Positions 9,457 through 18,225 of a stretch of DNA of 64,000 nucleotides are shown in pieces. The stretch is taken from contig NZ_CP022684.1 of assembly GCF_002863865.1 (NCBI RefSeq), positions 4,593,990 through 4,657,989 of the forward strand, given 5' to 3'. The position numbers and the translations under genes were made by a program. Numbering within the stretch: the first letter of the stretch is position 1; every line of letters starts with the position of its first letter. Below the pieces are notes generated by a model. The model searched no databases, was not told where the DNA came from, and saw only the letters and a list, made by a program, of their open reading frames with translations. The DNA comes from Ketobacter alkanivorans. GTDB lineage: Bacteria; Pseudomonadota; Gammaproteobacteria; Pseudomonadales; Ketobacteraceae.

Positions 9457-10298
9457 TGAGCCAAGATAGCTACGCAGAACAACTTAATGAATTTGAGGTT
9501 GAAGTAGAATGCCTGATGGAGGCGCTCTATTTGCGTTGGGGTTATGATTTTCGCGAATATTCCCGTGCGTCCCTGCGTCGCCGTGTAGCCCGTTACATGT
9601 CTGATAATCATTATCAGCGGGTTGCCGATCTTCAGCATGAATTAATTCGGGATAAAAAGCGTTGTGTTCACTTCGTGCGTGGTTTAACGGTCAATGTAAC
9701 GGACATGTTTCGAGATCCCGAATTTTATAAGGTTATTCGGGAGCAGGTGGTGCCCGAGCTGAGAAGTCATCCGTTTTTGAAAATTTGGCATGCTGGCTGC
9801 TCCACCGGAGAGGAAGCCTATTCCATGGCCATATTGCTGCATGAGGAAGGCTTAGGGGAGCGAGCTGTGATCTACGCCACCGACATCAATTCTCAGGTGC
9901 TGGAGCAGGCGAGCAAGGGCGTTTATCATGAAAAGATGCTATCCGCCGCTAGGGAGAACTACGCTGGAACGGGTGGTCCAGGTCGGCTGGATGACTTCAT
10001 TTCAGTGGGCTACGAGCGCTTTTTGGTCGATCCAAAACTTAAAAAAAATATCGTTTTCACCCAGCATGATCTTGTTACGGATCAAGTGTTTGGTGAGATG
10101 CAAATGGTCATCTGTCGCAATGTCCTGATCTACTTTAGGCGCGAACTTCAGACTAAAGTGCTAACCTTATTCCATGACAGTCTGGATATGGGTGGCTTTT
10201 TGGGGTTGGGAATGAAAGAGTCCCTGCGCAGCCTGCCTAACCATATTAGATTTAAACCCATTGATGAATCAGCAAGAGTGTTCCAGCGGATTGATTAA
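9456..10298 (+). CDS. cheR: CheR-type protein-glutamate methyltransferase
   Basis: This 280-residue protein uses the ATG that overlaps the kinase stop (TGATG), with AGGACAA upstream; a longer GTG start at 9438 would lie inside the kinase. An N-terminal helical CheR domain (to about residue 75) carries the YSRASLRRRVARYM basic helix. It precedes the Rossmann methyltransferase fold, with the SAM site HAGCSTGEEAYS and the closing CRNVLIYF motif. The family methylates glutamates of chemoreceptors using S-adenosylmethionine. No chemoreceptor, CheA or CheW gene is in the window, so the substrate here may be the adjacent kinase's coiled coil or another protein; that is inference. The 3' end overlaps cheB by 35 bases. 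Confidence 0.93.
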   Translation: MSQDSYAEQLNEFEVEVECLMEALYLRWGYDFREYSRASLRRRVARYMSDNHYQRVADLQHELIRDKKRCVHFVRGLTVNVTDMFRDPEFYKVIREQVVPELRSHPFLKIWHAGCSTGEEAYSMAILLHEEGLGERAVIYATDINSQVLEQASKGVYHEKMLSAARENYAGTGGPGRLDDFISVGYERFLVDPKLKKNIVFTQHDLVTDQVFGEMQMVICRNVLIYFRRELQTKVLTLFHDSLDMGGFLGLGMKESLRSLPNHIRFKPIDESARVFQRID

Positions 10299-10881
10299 AC
10301 AGGTTGAGTGTGTAGTTATAGGTGCGTCCAGCGGTGGGTTGGATGTGTTGATCAAGCTGTTACAGGCATTACCAGTGCATTATCAGATTCCAACGGTAGC
10401 GATTCTTCATCAGCGACCCAACAGATCCAGCGGCGTACCCGATATGCTTTCAAAGTACACCCATATGACAGTGCAGGAGCCAGAAGATAAACAAGGAATT
10501 GAACCGGGTCACTTCTATGTGGCACCGCCCAATTATCATTTGCTGATTGATCCCGATAAAGTGTTTTCACTCAGCATTGATGCGCCGTTGAATTTTTGTC
10601 GACCGTCTATCGATATGGCGTTTCAGTCAGCTGCTGAGGTGTATCGGGAGGCACTGGTCGGATGTGTTCTGACCGGGGCTAATTCGGATGGTGGTCAGGG
10701 GGCTCGTTATATCAAGGATTACAACGGTCGTGTTTTGGTGCAGAACCCAAAGCAGGCTACAGTGGATTCCATGCCGTTGGCGGCCATTGCTGCTGCTGAT
10801 GTGGATGACATACTGGATATAGAAGATATCGCCAAACGCCTGGCCTCTTTTGGTGACCCTGCGGAACGCATACCATCATGA
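10264..10881 (+). CDS. cheB: CheB-type protein-glutamate methylesterase without a receiver domain
   Basis: This 205-residue protein covers only the CheB methylesterase domain. The catalytic triad is visible as S22 in GASSGG, H49 in ILHQRP and D142 in LTGANSDGG. Classical CheB has an N-terminal receiver that holds back the esterase; here it is absent, so activity must be controlled otherwise, perhaps by the separate receiver proteins encoded on both sides. The start is not certain: ATG 10264 lies inside cheR, and TTG 10261 or TTG 10291 are alternatives. The 3' end overlaps the next gene in ATGA fashion, supporting translational coupling. Confidence 0.9.
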   Translation: MNQQECSSGLIKQVECVVIGASSGGLDVLIKLLQALPVHYQIPTVAILHQRPNRSSGVPDMLSKYTHMTVQEPEDKQGIEPGHFYVAPPNYHLLIDPDKVFSLSIDAPLNFCRPSIDMAFQSAAEVYREALVGCVLTGANSDGGQGARYIKDYNGRVLVQNPKQATVDSMPLAAIAAADVDDILDIEDIAKRLASFGDPAERIPS

Positions 10882-13025
10882 AGCAGAGCATCCTGATAGT
10901 CGATGATCAGAAGGCCAACCTGGTTGCTTTAGAAGCGACACTCAGTGAGCTGGAGGATGTTGAGATCATCGCGGCCACTTCCGGGCCAGAGGCGTTGTCC
11001 ATTTTGCTCAAACAGTCCGTGGCAATGGTGTTACTTGATGTACAGATGCCTGGGATGGATGGTTTTGAGGTGGCGAGCTACATGCGGCAGCGCAGTAAGT
11101 CGCGTCACATTCCGATTATTTTTCTAACCGCCATCAATAAGGAAGAGGGATACTTATTCAAAGGCTATGAGAATGGTGGGGTGGATTTTCTGTTTAAGCC
11201 ATTCGATCCCTTTGTGCTATTGAGTAAAGTACGAATCTTTCTGGAACTTGATGGGCGCCAGCGTCAATTGGAAGAAGCCCTGAGTAAGCTGAAGCAGGTT
11301 AGAACCAGTAACGAAGTTCTGTTGCGTTCAGTGGGCGAGGGAATTATCGGGGTTTGCCTCAAGGGAACCATCACGTTTGTGAACCCTGCTGCAGAGATGA
11401 TTCTAGGGGTGCATAGCTCCGCCTTAATTGGCGAGCCCCTTTATCAGGCCGTTATCGTCTCCACTCATAATGCTGGCCGTGCGGGGTGGCAGGATACCAA
11501 ATTGTATAAAGCCTGCTCTGAAGGCAAGGCCTATCACTCCGATGTTGGGGTATTCCGCTCTTACCATAATAAAATGTTGCCCGTTGAATACACAGCTAGC
11601 CCCACACATTCACCTTCAGGCCAATTCGATGGTGCTGTGATTGTGTTCAAGGACATTACAGAGCGTAAAAAGATCGAAGAAAAGCTGCACTATATGGCGC
11701 AGTATGATGCGCTGACGGAACTTGGCAATCGAAACTTGTTTAATTCGGCCTTGAATAACTCCATCACGTACAGCGATCACAGTGGCCAGGCGTTTGCACT
11801 TTTATTCATGGATCTGGATCGCTTCAAGCAAGTGAATGACAGCATGGGGCATGACGCGGGCGATGAACTATTAAAAGAGGTTGCCTTAAGAGTTAACCGG
11901 TGCATCCGCGATTCTGACATTCTGTGTCGCCTGGGAGGCGACGAGTTTACTGTTATCATCAATGGTGAATTCGCGGAGAAAGCCTCAGTGAGAGTGTCGG
12001 AAAAGTTGATACATTCGTTGTCGCAGCCATTTGAAATATTTGGGCAAGAGCTATATGTGGGTGCCAGCATAGGGATCGTGTATTACCCTGAGCTTGGTAA
12101 GGACTCCAGTGAGTTGATCCGTAATGCGGATATGGCCATGTATCAGGCCAAGCATGAAGGTAGAAATCGGTACCGGGTGTTCGAACCGAACATGAAGACC
12201 CAGGTGGAAGAGTCGATGGCGCTTGAGGTTGAATTGCGTCGTGCTGTCGAAAACATGGACTTTAAACTGCATTATCAGCCCAAGTTTGATATGACCACAG
12301 GTGAAATCGTGGGTGCTGAAGCATTGCTGCGTTGGTGGGTTGGTGGCAAGCCGGTTTCTCCGGTTACCTTCATTCCCATTGCAGAAGAAACCGGGCTGAT
12401 CAACGGCATAGGTCGGTGGGTGTTTGAAACGGCTGCAAAGCAGGTGCAGGTATGGAGCACGATGTTCGATTTGCCTGATGGCTTCAGAATTTCGGTGAAT
12501 ATGTCTGTGCAACAGTTGCAGGATCCTGATCTGTTAGACACGCTGAGCGATTTCATTTCTAAGTGTAATATTCAATCTGAGTTACTGGAAATTGAAATTA
12601 CCGAAAGCCTGTTCTTAGAGCGGACAGAAATTAATTTGCGGAATTTGGCAGGCATCCGTGAGCTTGGCCCTGGTATAGCACTGGATGATTTTGGCACCGG
12701 ATATTCATCCATGGGTTACTTGGCCCAGCTGCCGTTGACAGTGTTAAAAATTGATAAGACCTTTGTGGATAATGTGCATCAACCTCAAGGTAGTGCCATC
12801 ATCTCTGCGGTGGTGGCGTTGGCAAAAGGGCTGGGGGTTGAGGTTATTGCCGAGGGCGTTGAGCAAGAAGATCAAGCTAAAAAACTGATTGAATTGGGTT
12901 GTGTGACCGCGCAAGGGTTCTATTACAGCCAACCTATACCTGCAGAAGATTTGGAAGTGTTGCTTGAGCAATCGCTGCTGAGATTGGCGGCTCCGTTAGA
13001 GGGCACCACTGGGTCAAGCTCTTAG
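10878..13025 (+). CDS. Response regulator with PAS, GGDEF and EAL domains (c-di-GMP turnover)
   Basis: This 715-residue cytoplasmic protein starts within the cheB stop (ATGA). Order: receiver (2-120, phospho-acceptor D54), short coiled coil, PAS (about 150-265), GGDEF (about 275-430, motif GGDEF at 353-357 with an RDSD I-site five residues earlier), and EAL (about 445-700, E481-A-L483, plus the DDFGTGYSS metal loop). Both enzymatic motifs look intact, so it could make and break c-di-GMP; which activity dominates cannot be read from sequence. It is the likely output of the upstream hybrid kinase, because it has its own receiver and is translationally coupled to the same operon. Confidence 0.93.
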   Translation: MKQSILIVDDQKANLVALEATLSELEDVEIIAATSGPEALSILLKQSVAMVLLDVQMPGMDGFEVASYMRQRSKSRHIPIIFLTAINKEEGYLFKGYENGGVDFLFKPFDPFVLLSKVRIFLELDGRQRQLEEALSKLKQVRTSNEVLLRSVGEGIIGVCLKGTITFVNPAAEMILGVHSSALIGEPLYQAVIVSTHNAGRAGWQDTKLYKACSEGKAYHSDVGVFRSYHNKMLPVEYTASPTHSPSGQFDGAVIVFKDITERKKIEEKLHYMAQYDALTELGNRNLFNSALNNSITYSDHSGQAFALLFMDLDRFKQVNDSMGHDAGDELLKEVALRVNRCIRDSDILCRLGGDEFTVIINGEFAEKASVRVSEKLIHSLSQPFEIFGQELYVGASIGIVYYPELGKDSSELIRNADMAMYQAKHEGRNRYRVFEPNMKTQVEESMALEVELRRAVENMDFKLHYQPKFDMTTGEIVGAEALLRWWVGGKPVSPVTFIPIAEETGLINGIGRWVFETAAKQVQVWSTMFDLPDGFRISVNMSVQQLQDPDLLDTLSDFISKCNIQSELLEIEITESLFLERTEINLRNLAGIRELGPGIALDDFGTGYSSMGYLAQLPLTVLKIDKTFVDNVHQPQGSAIISAVVALAKGLGVEVIAEGVEQEDQAKKLIELGCVTAQGFYYSQPIPAEDLEVLLEQSLLRLAAPLEGTTGSSS

Positions 13026-13044
13026 TTTCTATTTTTACACTACT

Positions 13045-13749
13045 TTAGTCGATCGAGAACTGGGTCAGCTCTAACAGAAAACGGTCACCATCGTCATCCT
13101 GTTTCACCTTGACCGGTATGAAGGGGTAATCGTGGTGTAGCCACAGTTCGGTATGGCGTTTTTTGTCATCATGCAGTCGTTGCAAGTGATAGGTTTTTAC
13201 GTCGCCCAGCGCTGTTTGGATCGTCGGTGTATCCAGCAGCGTGAATGTCCGTATTTCCTGATCGTTACCCTTGGCTTCCGTGAACTCAATACTACGGTTA
13301 CCGTCTTGTAGCCTGAGGGCCAGCAATAAGGTGCTGGTGAGAGGGTCCTGCATACCTTCTATCAGTTTAAAGGAGCCCTTTTTCTTTTTATGCGTGAAGC
13401 TGCCATTGCCAGATGGCCAGTTGAATTGGATATGGTTCTCGCGTTTTTTCAGGAAGGTTCCGCGGGTTGAATCGTAACTGAGCGGCTTAGGTATGCCGTT
13501 TTCCCACAAGAAGGTGGAGCGCTCTTTGAGGCTATAGATCATGGCCTCGGCATTGTATTCCAGTTGATATTTATCCTGGCCCAGGCTTATGAGGGTTCGG
13601 GTGCCGAGGTTTTTGACCGACATACCATTGGCCTCGCCACGATAATGGGCGGTGAAAGAACTGAATGGCATGGTCTCTGCGTCTGCTCTGGAAATGCCTG
13701 CGCTAAGCAGTAGCAGGATGCAGAGCGGCAATACGCGAATAACGTCCAT
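13045..13749 (-). CDS. DUF3108 exported protein
   Basis: From the ATG at 13749, one base after the purN stop, the protein has 234 residues; a longer frame reaching 13809 lies inside purN and is less likely. A signal peptide (MDVIRVLPLCILLLLSAG, cut near ISRADA) directs it to the periplasm. The rest is a beta-rich domain with the DUF3108 pattern: FTAHYRGEANGM near the start and a C-terminal TELWLHHDYPFIPVKVK strand. Proteins of this family commonly follow purN in Gammaproteobacteria; their function is unknown, with a lipid- or envelope-related beta-barrel fold sometimes proposed. It is the last gene of the purM-purN unit. Confidence 0.88.
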   Translation of the reverse strand: MDVIRVLPLCILLLLSAGISRADAETMPFSSFTAHYRGEANGMSVKNLGTRTLISLGQDKYQLEYNAEAMIYSLKERSTFLWENGIPKPLSYDSTRGTFLKKRENHIQFNWPSGNGSFTHKKKKGSFKLIEGMQDPLTSTLLLALRLQDGNRSIEFTEAKGNDQEIRTFTLLDTPTIQTALGDVKTYHLQRLHDDKKRHTELWLHHDYPFIPVKVKQDDDGDRFLLELTQFSID

Positions 13750-13750
13750 A

Positions 13751-14392
13751 TCAATCCCCGGTAAGATCCAACCCTGAGTCAGGTAGTAGTGTTCCCGCAT
13801 ACAACACACCTTCGGGTGTCAGTTGTATCTGTTTGCTACAGAAGAGTTTGACACAGGCTGGGTAAAGGCTGTGTTCCTGTTTCTGAACTTTTTGAGACAG
13901 GCTCTGGGCGGTATCGTTCCGCTCAATATCAACTTTGGCGTGCCCAATGACGGCACCGCTATCGAGCTCTGTACTGACAAAGTGCACACTGCATCCATGC
14001 TGTGCTTCATGGGCATCCAATGCACGCTGATGAGTGTTGAGCCCTTTGTATTTTGGCAGCAGCGATGGGTGAATGTTCAGCATACGGCCTTTGAAATGAT
14101 CTACAAATGCATCGGTGAGGATGCGCATGAAACCCGCCAGGACAACTAGGTCTGGCTGGTACTGCTCGATTTGTTGCTGAAGCACAGAATCGAATGCCTC
14201 GCGGCTTTCAAACTGCGTGTGATCCAGAACTAGGGTTTCGATGCCGTGCTGCTGTGCCCGCTCCAGACCCTTAACGTTAGGCCGATTGCTGATGACGGCT
14301 ACAATCCGCCCGTCGATCTCGCCAGCCTCAATACCCTCTATGATCGCCTGCAGGTTGGTACCACTGCCGGAGATCAAAACAACAATATTCAT
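13751..14392 (-). CDS. purN: Phosphoribosylglycinamide formyltransferase (GAR transformylase 1)
   Basis: This 213-residue enzyme transfers a formyl group from 10-formyl-tetrahydrofolate to GAR in purine synthesis. SGSGTNLQA near the N terminus binds the phosphate. The catalytic segment NIHPSLLPKYKG contains the conserved Asn and His, and the Asp lies in VSTELDSGAVIGH. Its ATG follows the purM stop without a gap, so the two are clearly co-transcribed and probably coupled. Length and motifs are standard. Confidence 0.96.
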   Translation of the reverse strand: MNIVVLISGSGTNLQAIIEGIEAGEIDGRIVAVISNRPNVKGLERAQQHGIETLVLDHTQFESREAFDSVLQQQIEQYQPDLVVLAGFMRILTDAFVDHFKGRMLNIHPSLLPKYKGLNTHQRALDAHEAQHGCSVHFVSTELDSGAVIGHAKVDIERNDTAQSLSQKVQKQEHSLYPACVKLFCSKQIQLTPEGVLYAGTLLPDSGLDLTGD

Positions 14393-15439
14393 TTAAATGC
14401 CTTGCAATACAACTTCGGGAGACTGCTCGTTTCCGCTTTCTATGCTGCCAATCACCCAGGCCTGTTCGCCCAGCGCAGTTAATTCAGATATTGCAGTGGA
14501 GGCCTTGTCAGCGGGGACACATAGAATCATACCAACGCCACAATTGAAGGTGCGGTACATTTCCCGGGTGTCCACGTTGCCGTTATCCTGCAGCCAGTTG
14601 AATATTTTTGGCCATTGCCAGGAGTTGGTATCGATGACGGCATTGGCGTTGTCTGGCAGCACGCGGGGAACGTTCTCGGTTATACCGCCACCGGTGATGT
14701 GTGCCATGGCTTTCACTTCACATTTTTCGATCAGCGCCAGTAAGGATTTCACGTAGATCCGGGTGGGTGCCATCAGGTGATCTGCCAGCGGTTTGCCGTC
14801 CAGATCCTGCTGTACGTCAGCACCTGACACAGCAATGATTTTGCGGATCAATGAGTAGCCATTGGAGTGGGGGCCAGAAGACGCCAGGCCGATCAATGCA
14901 TCACCTGGCGCGACAGTGGTGCCGCTGATGATGCTGTCTTTTTCTACTACACCTACGCAGAACCCCGCCAGATCGTAGTCATCTCCTTCGTACATGCCGG
15001 GCATTTCAGCCGTCTCACCGCCTACCAGCGCACAGCCTGCCTGCTCGCAGCCGGTGCCGATACCGGTAACAACATCGGCGGCTACGTCTACGTCCAAGTG
15101 TCCGGTGGCATAGTAATCAAGGAAGAACAACGGTTCTGCGCCGGTAACGACCAAGTCATTGACGCACATGGCCACTAGGTCGATGCCCACGGTATCGTGC
15201 TTTTTCAGGTCGATGGCAAGGCGCAGTTTGGTGCCCACACCGTCTGTACCGGATACCAAAACCGGTTTTTTGTATTTTTCAGGAATTTCGCACAGTGCGC
15301 CAAACCCGCCCAGGCCACCCAGTACTTCAGGACGGCTGGTGCGTTTGGCTACCCCTTTGATGCGCTGAACCAGTTCATCCCCGGCGTTGATGTCCACACC
15401 GGCGTCTTTATAGCTTAGGGAAGGGGTTTTCTCTGACAT
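14393..15439 (-). CDS. purM: Phosphoribosylformylglycinamidine cyclo-ligase (AIR synthetase)
   Basis: This 348-residue enzyme makes aminoimidazole ribonucleotide from FGAM with ATP. The PurM N-terminal motif SYKDAGVDINAGDELV and the ATP/phosphate motif VSGTDGVGTKL are present, as are GGETAEMPGMY and the C-terminal HITGGGITENVPRV. It is the first gene of a leftward purM-purN-DUF3108 unit. A good sigma70-type promoter with an overlapping inverted repeat lies 79-107 bases upstream. Confidence 0.97.
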   Translation of the reverse strand: MSEKTPSLSYKDAGVDINAGDELVQRIKGVAKRTSRPEVLGGLGGFGALCEIPEKYKKPVLVSGTDGVGTKLRLAIDLKKHDTVGIDLVAMCVNDLVVTGAEPLFFLDYYATGHLDVDVAADVVTGIGTGCEQAGCALVGGETAEMPGMYEGDDYDLAGFCVGVVEKDSIISGTTVAPGDALIGLASSGPHSNGYSLIRKIIAVSGADVQQDLDGKPLADHLMAPTRIYVKSLLALIEKCEVKAMAHITGGGITENVPRVLPDNANAVIDTNSWQWPKIFNWLQDNGNVDTREMYRTFNCGVGMILCVPADKASTAISELTALGEQAWVIGSIESGNEQSPEVVLQGI

Positions 15440-15502
15440 GGCTGTTCTGCGCTCTTGCTGAAAGTGGGTAGCTGGCGGCTGACAACGGGTGTGCAGCCTG
15501 TG

Positions 15503-15528
15503 CCTGATAGGGCGGCTATTCTATCAGG
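15503..15528. promoter_or_regulatory. Inverted repeat over the purM -10 element, candidate operator
   Basis: CCTGATAG (15503-15510) and its exact complement CTATCAGG (15521-15528) are 10 bases apart and enclose the predicted -10 of purM. This position would suit a repressor site. The sequence does not resemble the enterobacterial PurR box. Confidence 0.4.
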
Positions 15529-15546
15529 AGTTGCACTGAAGCCCAA
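15518..15546 (-). promoter_or_regulatory. Predicted sigma70 promoter of purM
   Basis: On the reverse strand TTGGGC (15541-15546) and TAGAAT (15518-15523) are separated by exactly 17 bases, a good -35/-10 pair pointing at purM. Initiation would be near 15511, giving a leader of about 70 bases. The -10 lies inside an inverted repeat (15503-15528). Confidence 0.55.
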
Positions 15547-15669
15547 TGTTTCAGCAACCTTTGTTGCCGCCTTATAGGGCATGCTCAACTTGATCAGGTT
15601 TCGGTTTTATCGCTGGCGTCGACGTTGTACACTTTCGCGCAGTGGTTTTTCGAGGTACACCAGTGCGTT

Positions 15670-16887
15670 ATGACTAAGATAGTGAACCTGTTGTCCGTGG
15701 CTCCTTTGTTGAGAGCCTTGATGTTCAGAGCCTTGACGTTGGCGGCGCTGATGTTGTCCAGTGCTCTGACAATTGGGGCTGAAGTGACTGATCTGTACAA
15801 GGCTTCTGTGGCGGTGCCGGATCGCAGCGTAGCTGCCCGTGACTCGGCGGTTGCAGAGGGCCTGAGCAGGGTGCTGGTGAGGGTGAGTGGCAATTCATCG
15901 ATTGTGTTACAGGATTCGGTTAAATCAGCCCTAACTGATGCAGGCCGATATGTGGTTCAGTTTGGCTATCACTCCAAAGAGACCCTCTCCCCAGAAGACG
16001 GTGCAATGATCAAAACGGTCTTCCTTAATGTGAGTTTTGACGATGTTGCAGTAAATCAGTTTCTGCGTCGGGAAGGCTTTCCCATTTGGGCCACCAGTCG
16101 TCCCAATATCCTGTTTTGGGGGGCTGTCAGCGGAGTTGGTGGGCGTCAGCTCGTGGGCGGGCAGCAGCAGATAGCCTTGCAGCAGGCACTTGAACAGCAA
16201 GCGAAACGTCGAGGTTTACCTCTTGTGTTGCCCAAATACGATGACCAGGATCTGGCTCAGGTTCGTGCTGGCGATATTTGGGGAATGTTTGTGGATCCAA
16301 TCGTCAGCGCCTCTGCGCGTTATGATGCCAACGTGGTCGTGATCGCCAAGGTGCTTGAGACCCCTGATTCCGTTCGGGTCAGCGCGGCTCTGAGTATTCA
16401 GGAGCAACAGCAGTGGTGGGAAGTGGCGGCCGAAACTTTGGATCAAGCGGTGGTGATGTTAATCGATCAGCTGGGTGACCGGGTGGGTGAGCGTTTTGCG
16501 GTGCAGGCGTCCTTGGCCGTCGGTGAGCAGGTGATTTTGGATGTGAGTGGCGTTGAAGAATTGAAGGACTATGCCCGTTTGGGTGAATATCTGGATGGAT
16601 TGCTGGCTATTCGCGGTTGGTATTTAAGTCAGGCCCAAGGGTCGCATCATCAATACACCATTATATTGGAAAGCGATCTGGACGCATTGGAGCAAGGGTT
16701 ACGCCTTGATCGCAAGCTTGTGCCGCAACCGGTTAAATTGGTGGTGCCATTAGGAGAGGGGAGTACCGATGCAGCTGAATCTACTTCCACTTCCACGATC
16801 CCGGTGACGGAAGGCCCGGCGGAAGCGTCTACGAACGGGCCTCAGGTGCCAGCGCGACCTGTTCTGTATTATCGCTGGAACGGATAG
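15670..16887 (+). CDS. DUF2066 exported protein
   Basis: From the ATG at 15670 the protein has 405 residues; an upstream frame from 15625 adds 15 residues before the signal peptide and is less likely. The N terminus is a long hydrophobic signal sequence, cut near TIGAEV. Residues after it match DUF2066 (DLYKASVAVPDRSVAARDSA, then LSRVLVRVSGNSS), and the C-terminal 60 residues are low in complexity (Ser/Thr/Pro/Ala). The family nearly always sits next to purM/purN and hda in Gammaproteobacteria; its function is unknown. It diverges from purM and is followed 11 bases later by the phosphatidyltransferase. Confidence 0.88.
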   Translation: MTKIVNLLSVAPLLRALMFRALTLAALMLSSALTIGAEVTDLYKASVAVPDRSVAARDSAVAEGLSRVLVRVSGNSSIVLQDSVKSALTDAGRYVVQFGYHSKETLSPEDGAMIKTVFLNVSFDDVAVNQFLRREGFPIWATSRPNILFWGAVSGVGGRQLVGGQQQIALQQALEQQAKRRGLPLVLPKYDDQDLAQVRAGDIWGMFVDPIVSASARYDANVVVIAKVLETPDSVRVSAALSIQEQQQWWEVAAETLDQAVVMLIDQLGDRVGERFAVQASLAVGEQVILDVSGVEELKDYARLGEYLDGLLAIRGWYLSQAQGSHHQYTIILESDLDALEQGLRLDRKLVPQPVKLVVPLGEGSTDAAESTSTSTIPVTEGPAEASTNGPQVPARPVLYYRWNG

Positions 16888-16898
16888 CCGTCGCATCC

Positions 16899-17471
16899 AT
16901 GAGTCTCCCCATACGACATCTGCCTAATATCCTGACGTTGATCAGGATCGTGCTTGTGTTGCCATTCATATGGTTTATGTCAGAAGCGCAGTACGACCGG
17001 GCCCTTTGGACGCTGTTGATCGCTGGTGTTAGCGATGGCGTGGATGGTTTTTTGGCACGGCAGTTTAATTGGCGCAGTCAATTCGGTTCAATCGCTGATC
17101 CGGTAGCCGACAAGATCCTGTTGGTGAGTACTTTTCTGGCATTGGCCCTTACTGACAATATGGCTTGGTGGGTGGTTGCGGTTATTGTGGTGCGGGATAT
17201 CGGTATTTTTATTGGTGCCATCGCATACTGGTTCCTGGTGGGGCGTTACGAAGGGCGGCCAACGTTTCTGAGCAAGATATGTACATTTCTCATGATAGTG
17301 CTGGGCTTGGGCGTGCTGTGTAATCTGGTTTGGACACTTATTCCGGCCGTTTGGCTGACCTATCTTAGTTATGTGGTGGTGGCGTTGTGTATCATCAGCA
17401 TGCTGCAGTACACCATGCTGGGTGTACAGGGGTATCGGGCAAAACAGCGCGGAACAAACCACCATGCATGA
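16899..17471 (+). CDS. CDP-alcohol phosphatidyltransferase family membrane enzyme
   Basis: This 190-residue integral membrane protein has the complete catalytic signature D(x)2DG(x)2AR(x)8G(x)3D(x)3D, from SDGVDGFLAR through GSIADPVADK (about residues 46-70). About six hydrophobic segments surround it. Enzymes of this family replace the CMP of CDP-diacylglycerol with an alcohol such as glycerol-3-phosphate or inositol. It resembles PgsA but is the paralogue usually found beside hda, so the acceptor alcohol is left open. Its stop overlaps the hda start by 8 bases. Confidence 0.9.
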   Translation: MSLPIRHLPNILTLIRIVLVLPFIWFMSEAQYDRALWTLLIAGVSDGVDGFLARQFNWRSQFGSIADPVADKILLVSTFLALALTDNMAWWVVAVIVVRDIGIFIGAIAYWFLVGRYEGRPTFLSKICTFLMIVLGLGVLCNLVWTLIPAVWLTYLSYVVVALCIISMLQYTMLGVQGYRAKQRGTNHHA

Positions 17472-18168
17472 CACCTCCCACCCGCAACTGGCCCTTAAGT
17501 TGTCCAGAAAGCCCAATACCGACTTTGCCAGCTTCTACACCGGGCAGAACACCCAGCTGGTGGGGCGTTTGCACCAGGTGGCCAATGGCAGCTTTCCTGG
17601 TTGGCTCTACCTGTGGGGAGCAGAACAGAGCGGAAAGAGCCATCTAATGCAGGCGGCCTCGCAGTTGGCAGAAGATGAGGGGTTCAGAGCCTTTTATCTG
17701 TCTGGAGAGCAGGCGCGAGCGGGGTCCCCCCTGTTGCTGGAAAACCTTTCATCCTTCCAGCTGCTTGCCATAGACGATATCCATTTGCTTCTGGCTGATC
17801 CCGAGTGGGAAGAGGCCTTGTTTCATTTGTACAATAAAATCAAAGATTTAGGCTCTACGTTGTTGGTGAGTGCAGATGCATCTCCCCGCCAACTGGGCGT
17901 GCACTTGCCTGATTTAGCCTCCCGCTTGATGGCGATGGAGGTGTATCAGGTGGTGGCCATGGATGACCAGGATAAGGCGGGCGTACTGCAGCTCATGGCG
18001 CGCCAACGGGGGTTTACGCTGTCGGATGAGGTCGTTGCTTTCATTTTATCCCGTTCGGATCGTCAATTGAGCGCGCTGCAGGCAGTCATTGAGCGTTTGG
18101 ATCACCAATCTCTGCAGGAAAAACGCGTAATAACAATCCCTTTCGTAAAAAAGGTCATGAGCTGGTAG
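17464..18168 (+). CDS. hda: DnaA regulatory inactivator Hda
   Basis: This 234-residue AAA+ protein resembles the DnaA ATPase domain alone. With the DNA-loaded beta clamp it stimulates ATP hydrolysis by DnaA after initiation. The N-terminal QLALKL (residues 8-13) occupies the place of the clamp-binding QLxLPL motif. The P-loop is the Hda-type variant GAEQSGKSH, and LLAIDDIHLL is the Walker B region. A longer frame from 17371 lies inside the upstream gene and is rejected because the family starts at the clamp motif. Confidence 0.92.
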   Translation: MHDTSHPQLALKLSRKPNTDFASFYTGQNTQLVGRLHQVANGSFPGWLYLWGAEQSGKSHLMQAASQLAEDEGFRAFYLSGEQARAGSPLLLENLSSFQLLAIDDIHLLLADPEWEEALFHLYNKIKDLGSTLLVSADASPRQLGVHLPDLASRLMAMEVYQVVAMDDQDKAGVLQLMARQRGFTLSDEVVAFILSRSDRQLSALQAVIERLDHQSLQEKRVITIPFVKKVMSW

Positions 18169-18225
18169 AACTCTCATCTATACTTTTTAGGGTAGATGAT
18201 TAACGAAGAGTCGATCCTGTTCTAG

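Noticed and set aside
17371..18168. Longer 265-residue reading of Hda
   Set aside because: The extra 31 residues overlap the phosphatidyltransferase gene; the clamp-binding motif of Hda should be at the very N terminus, as with the ATG at 17464.
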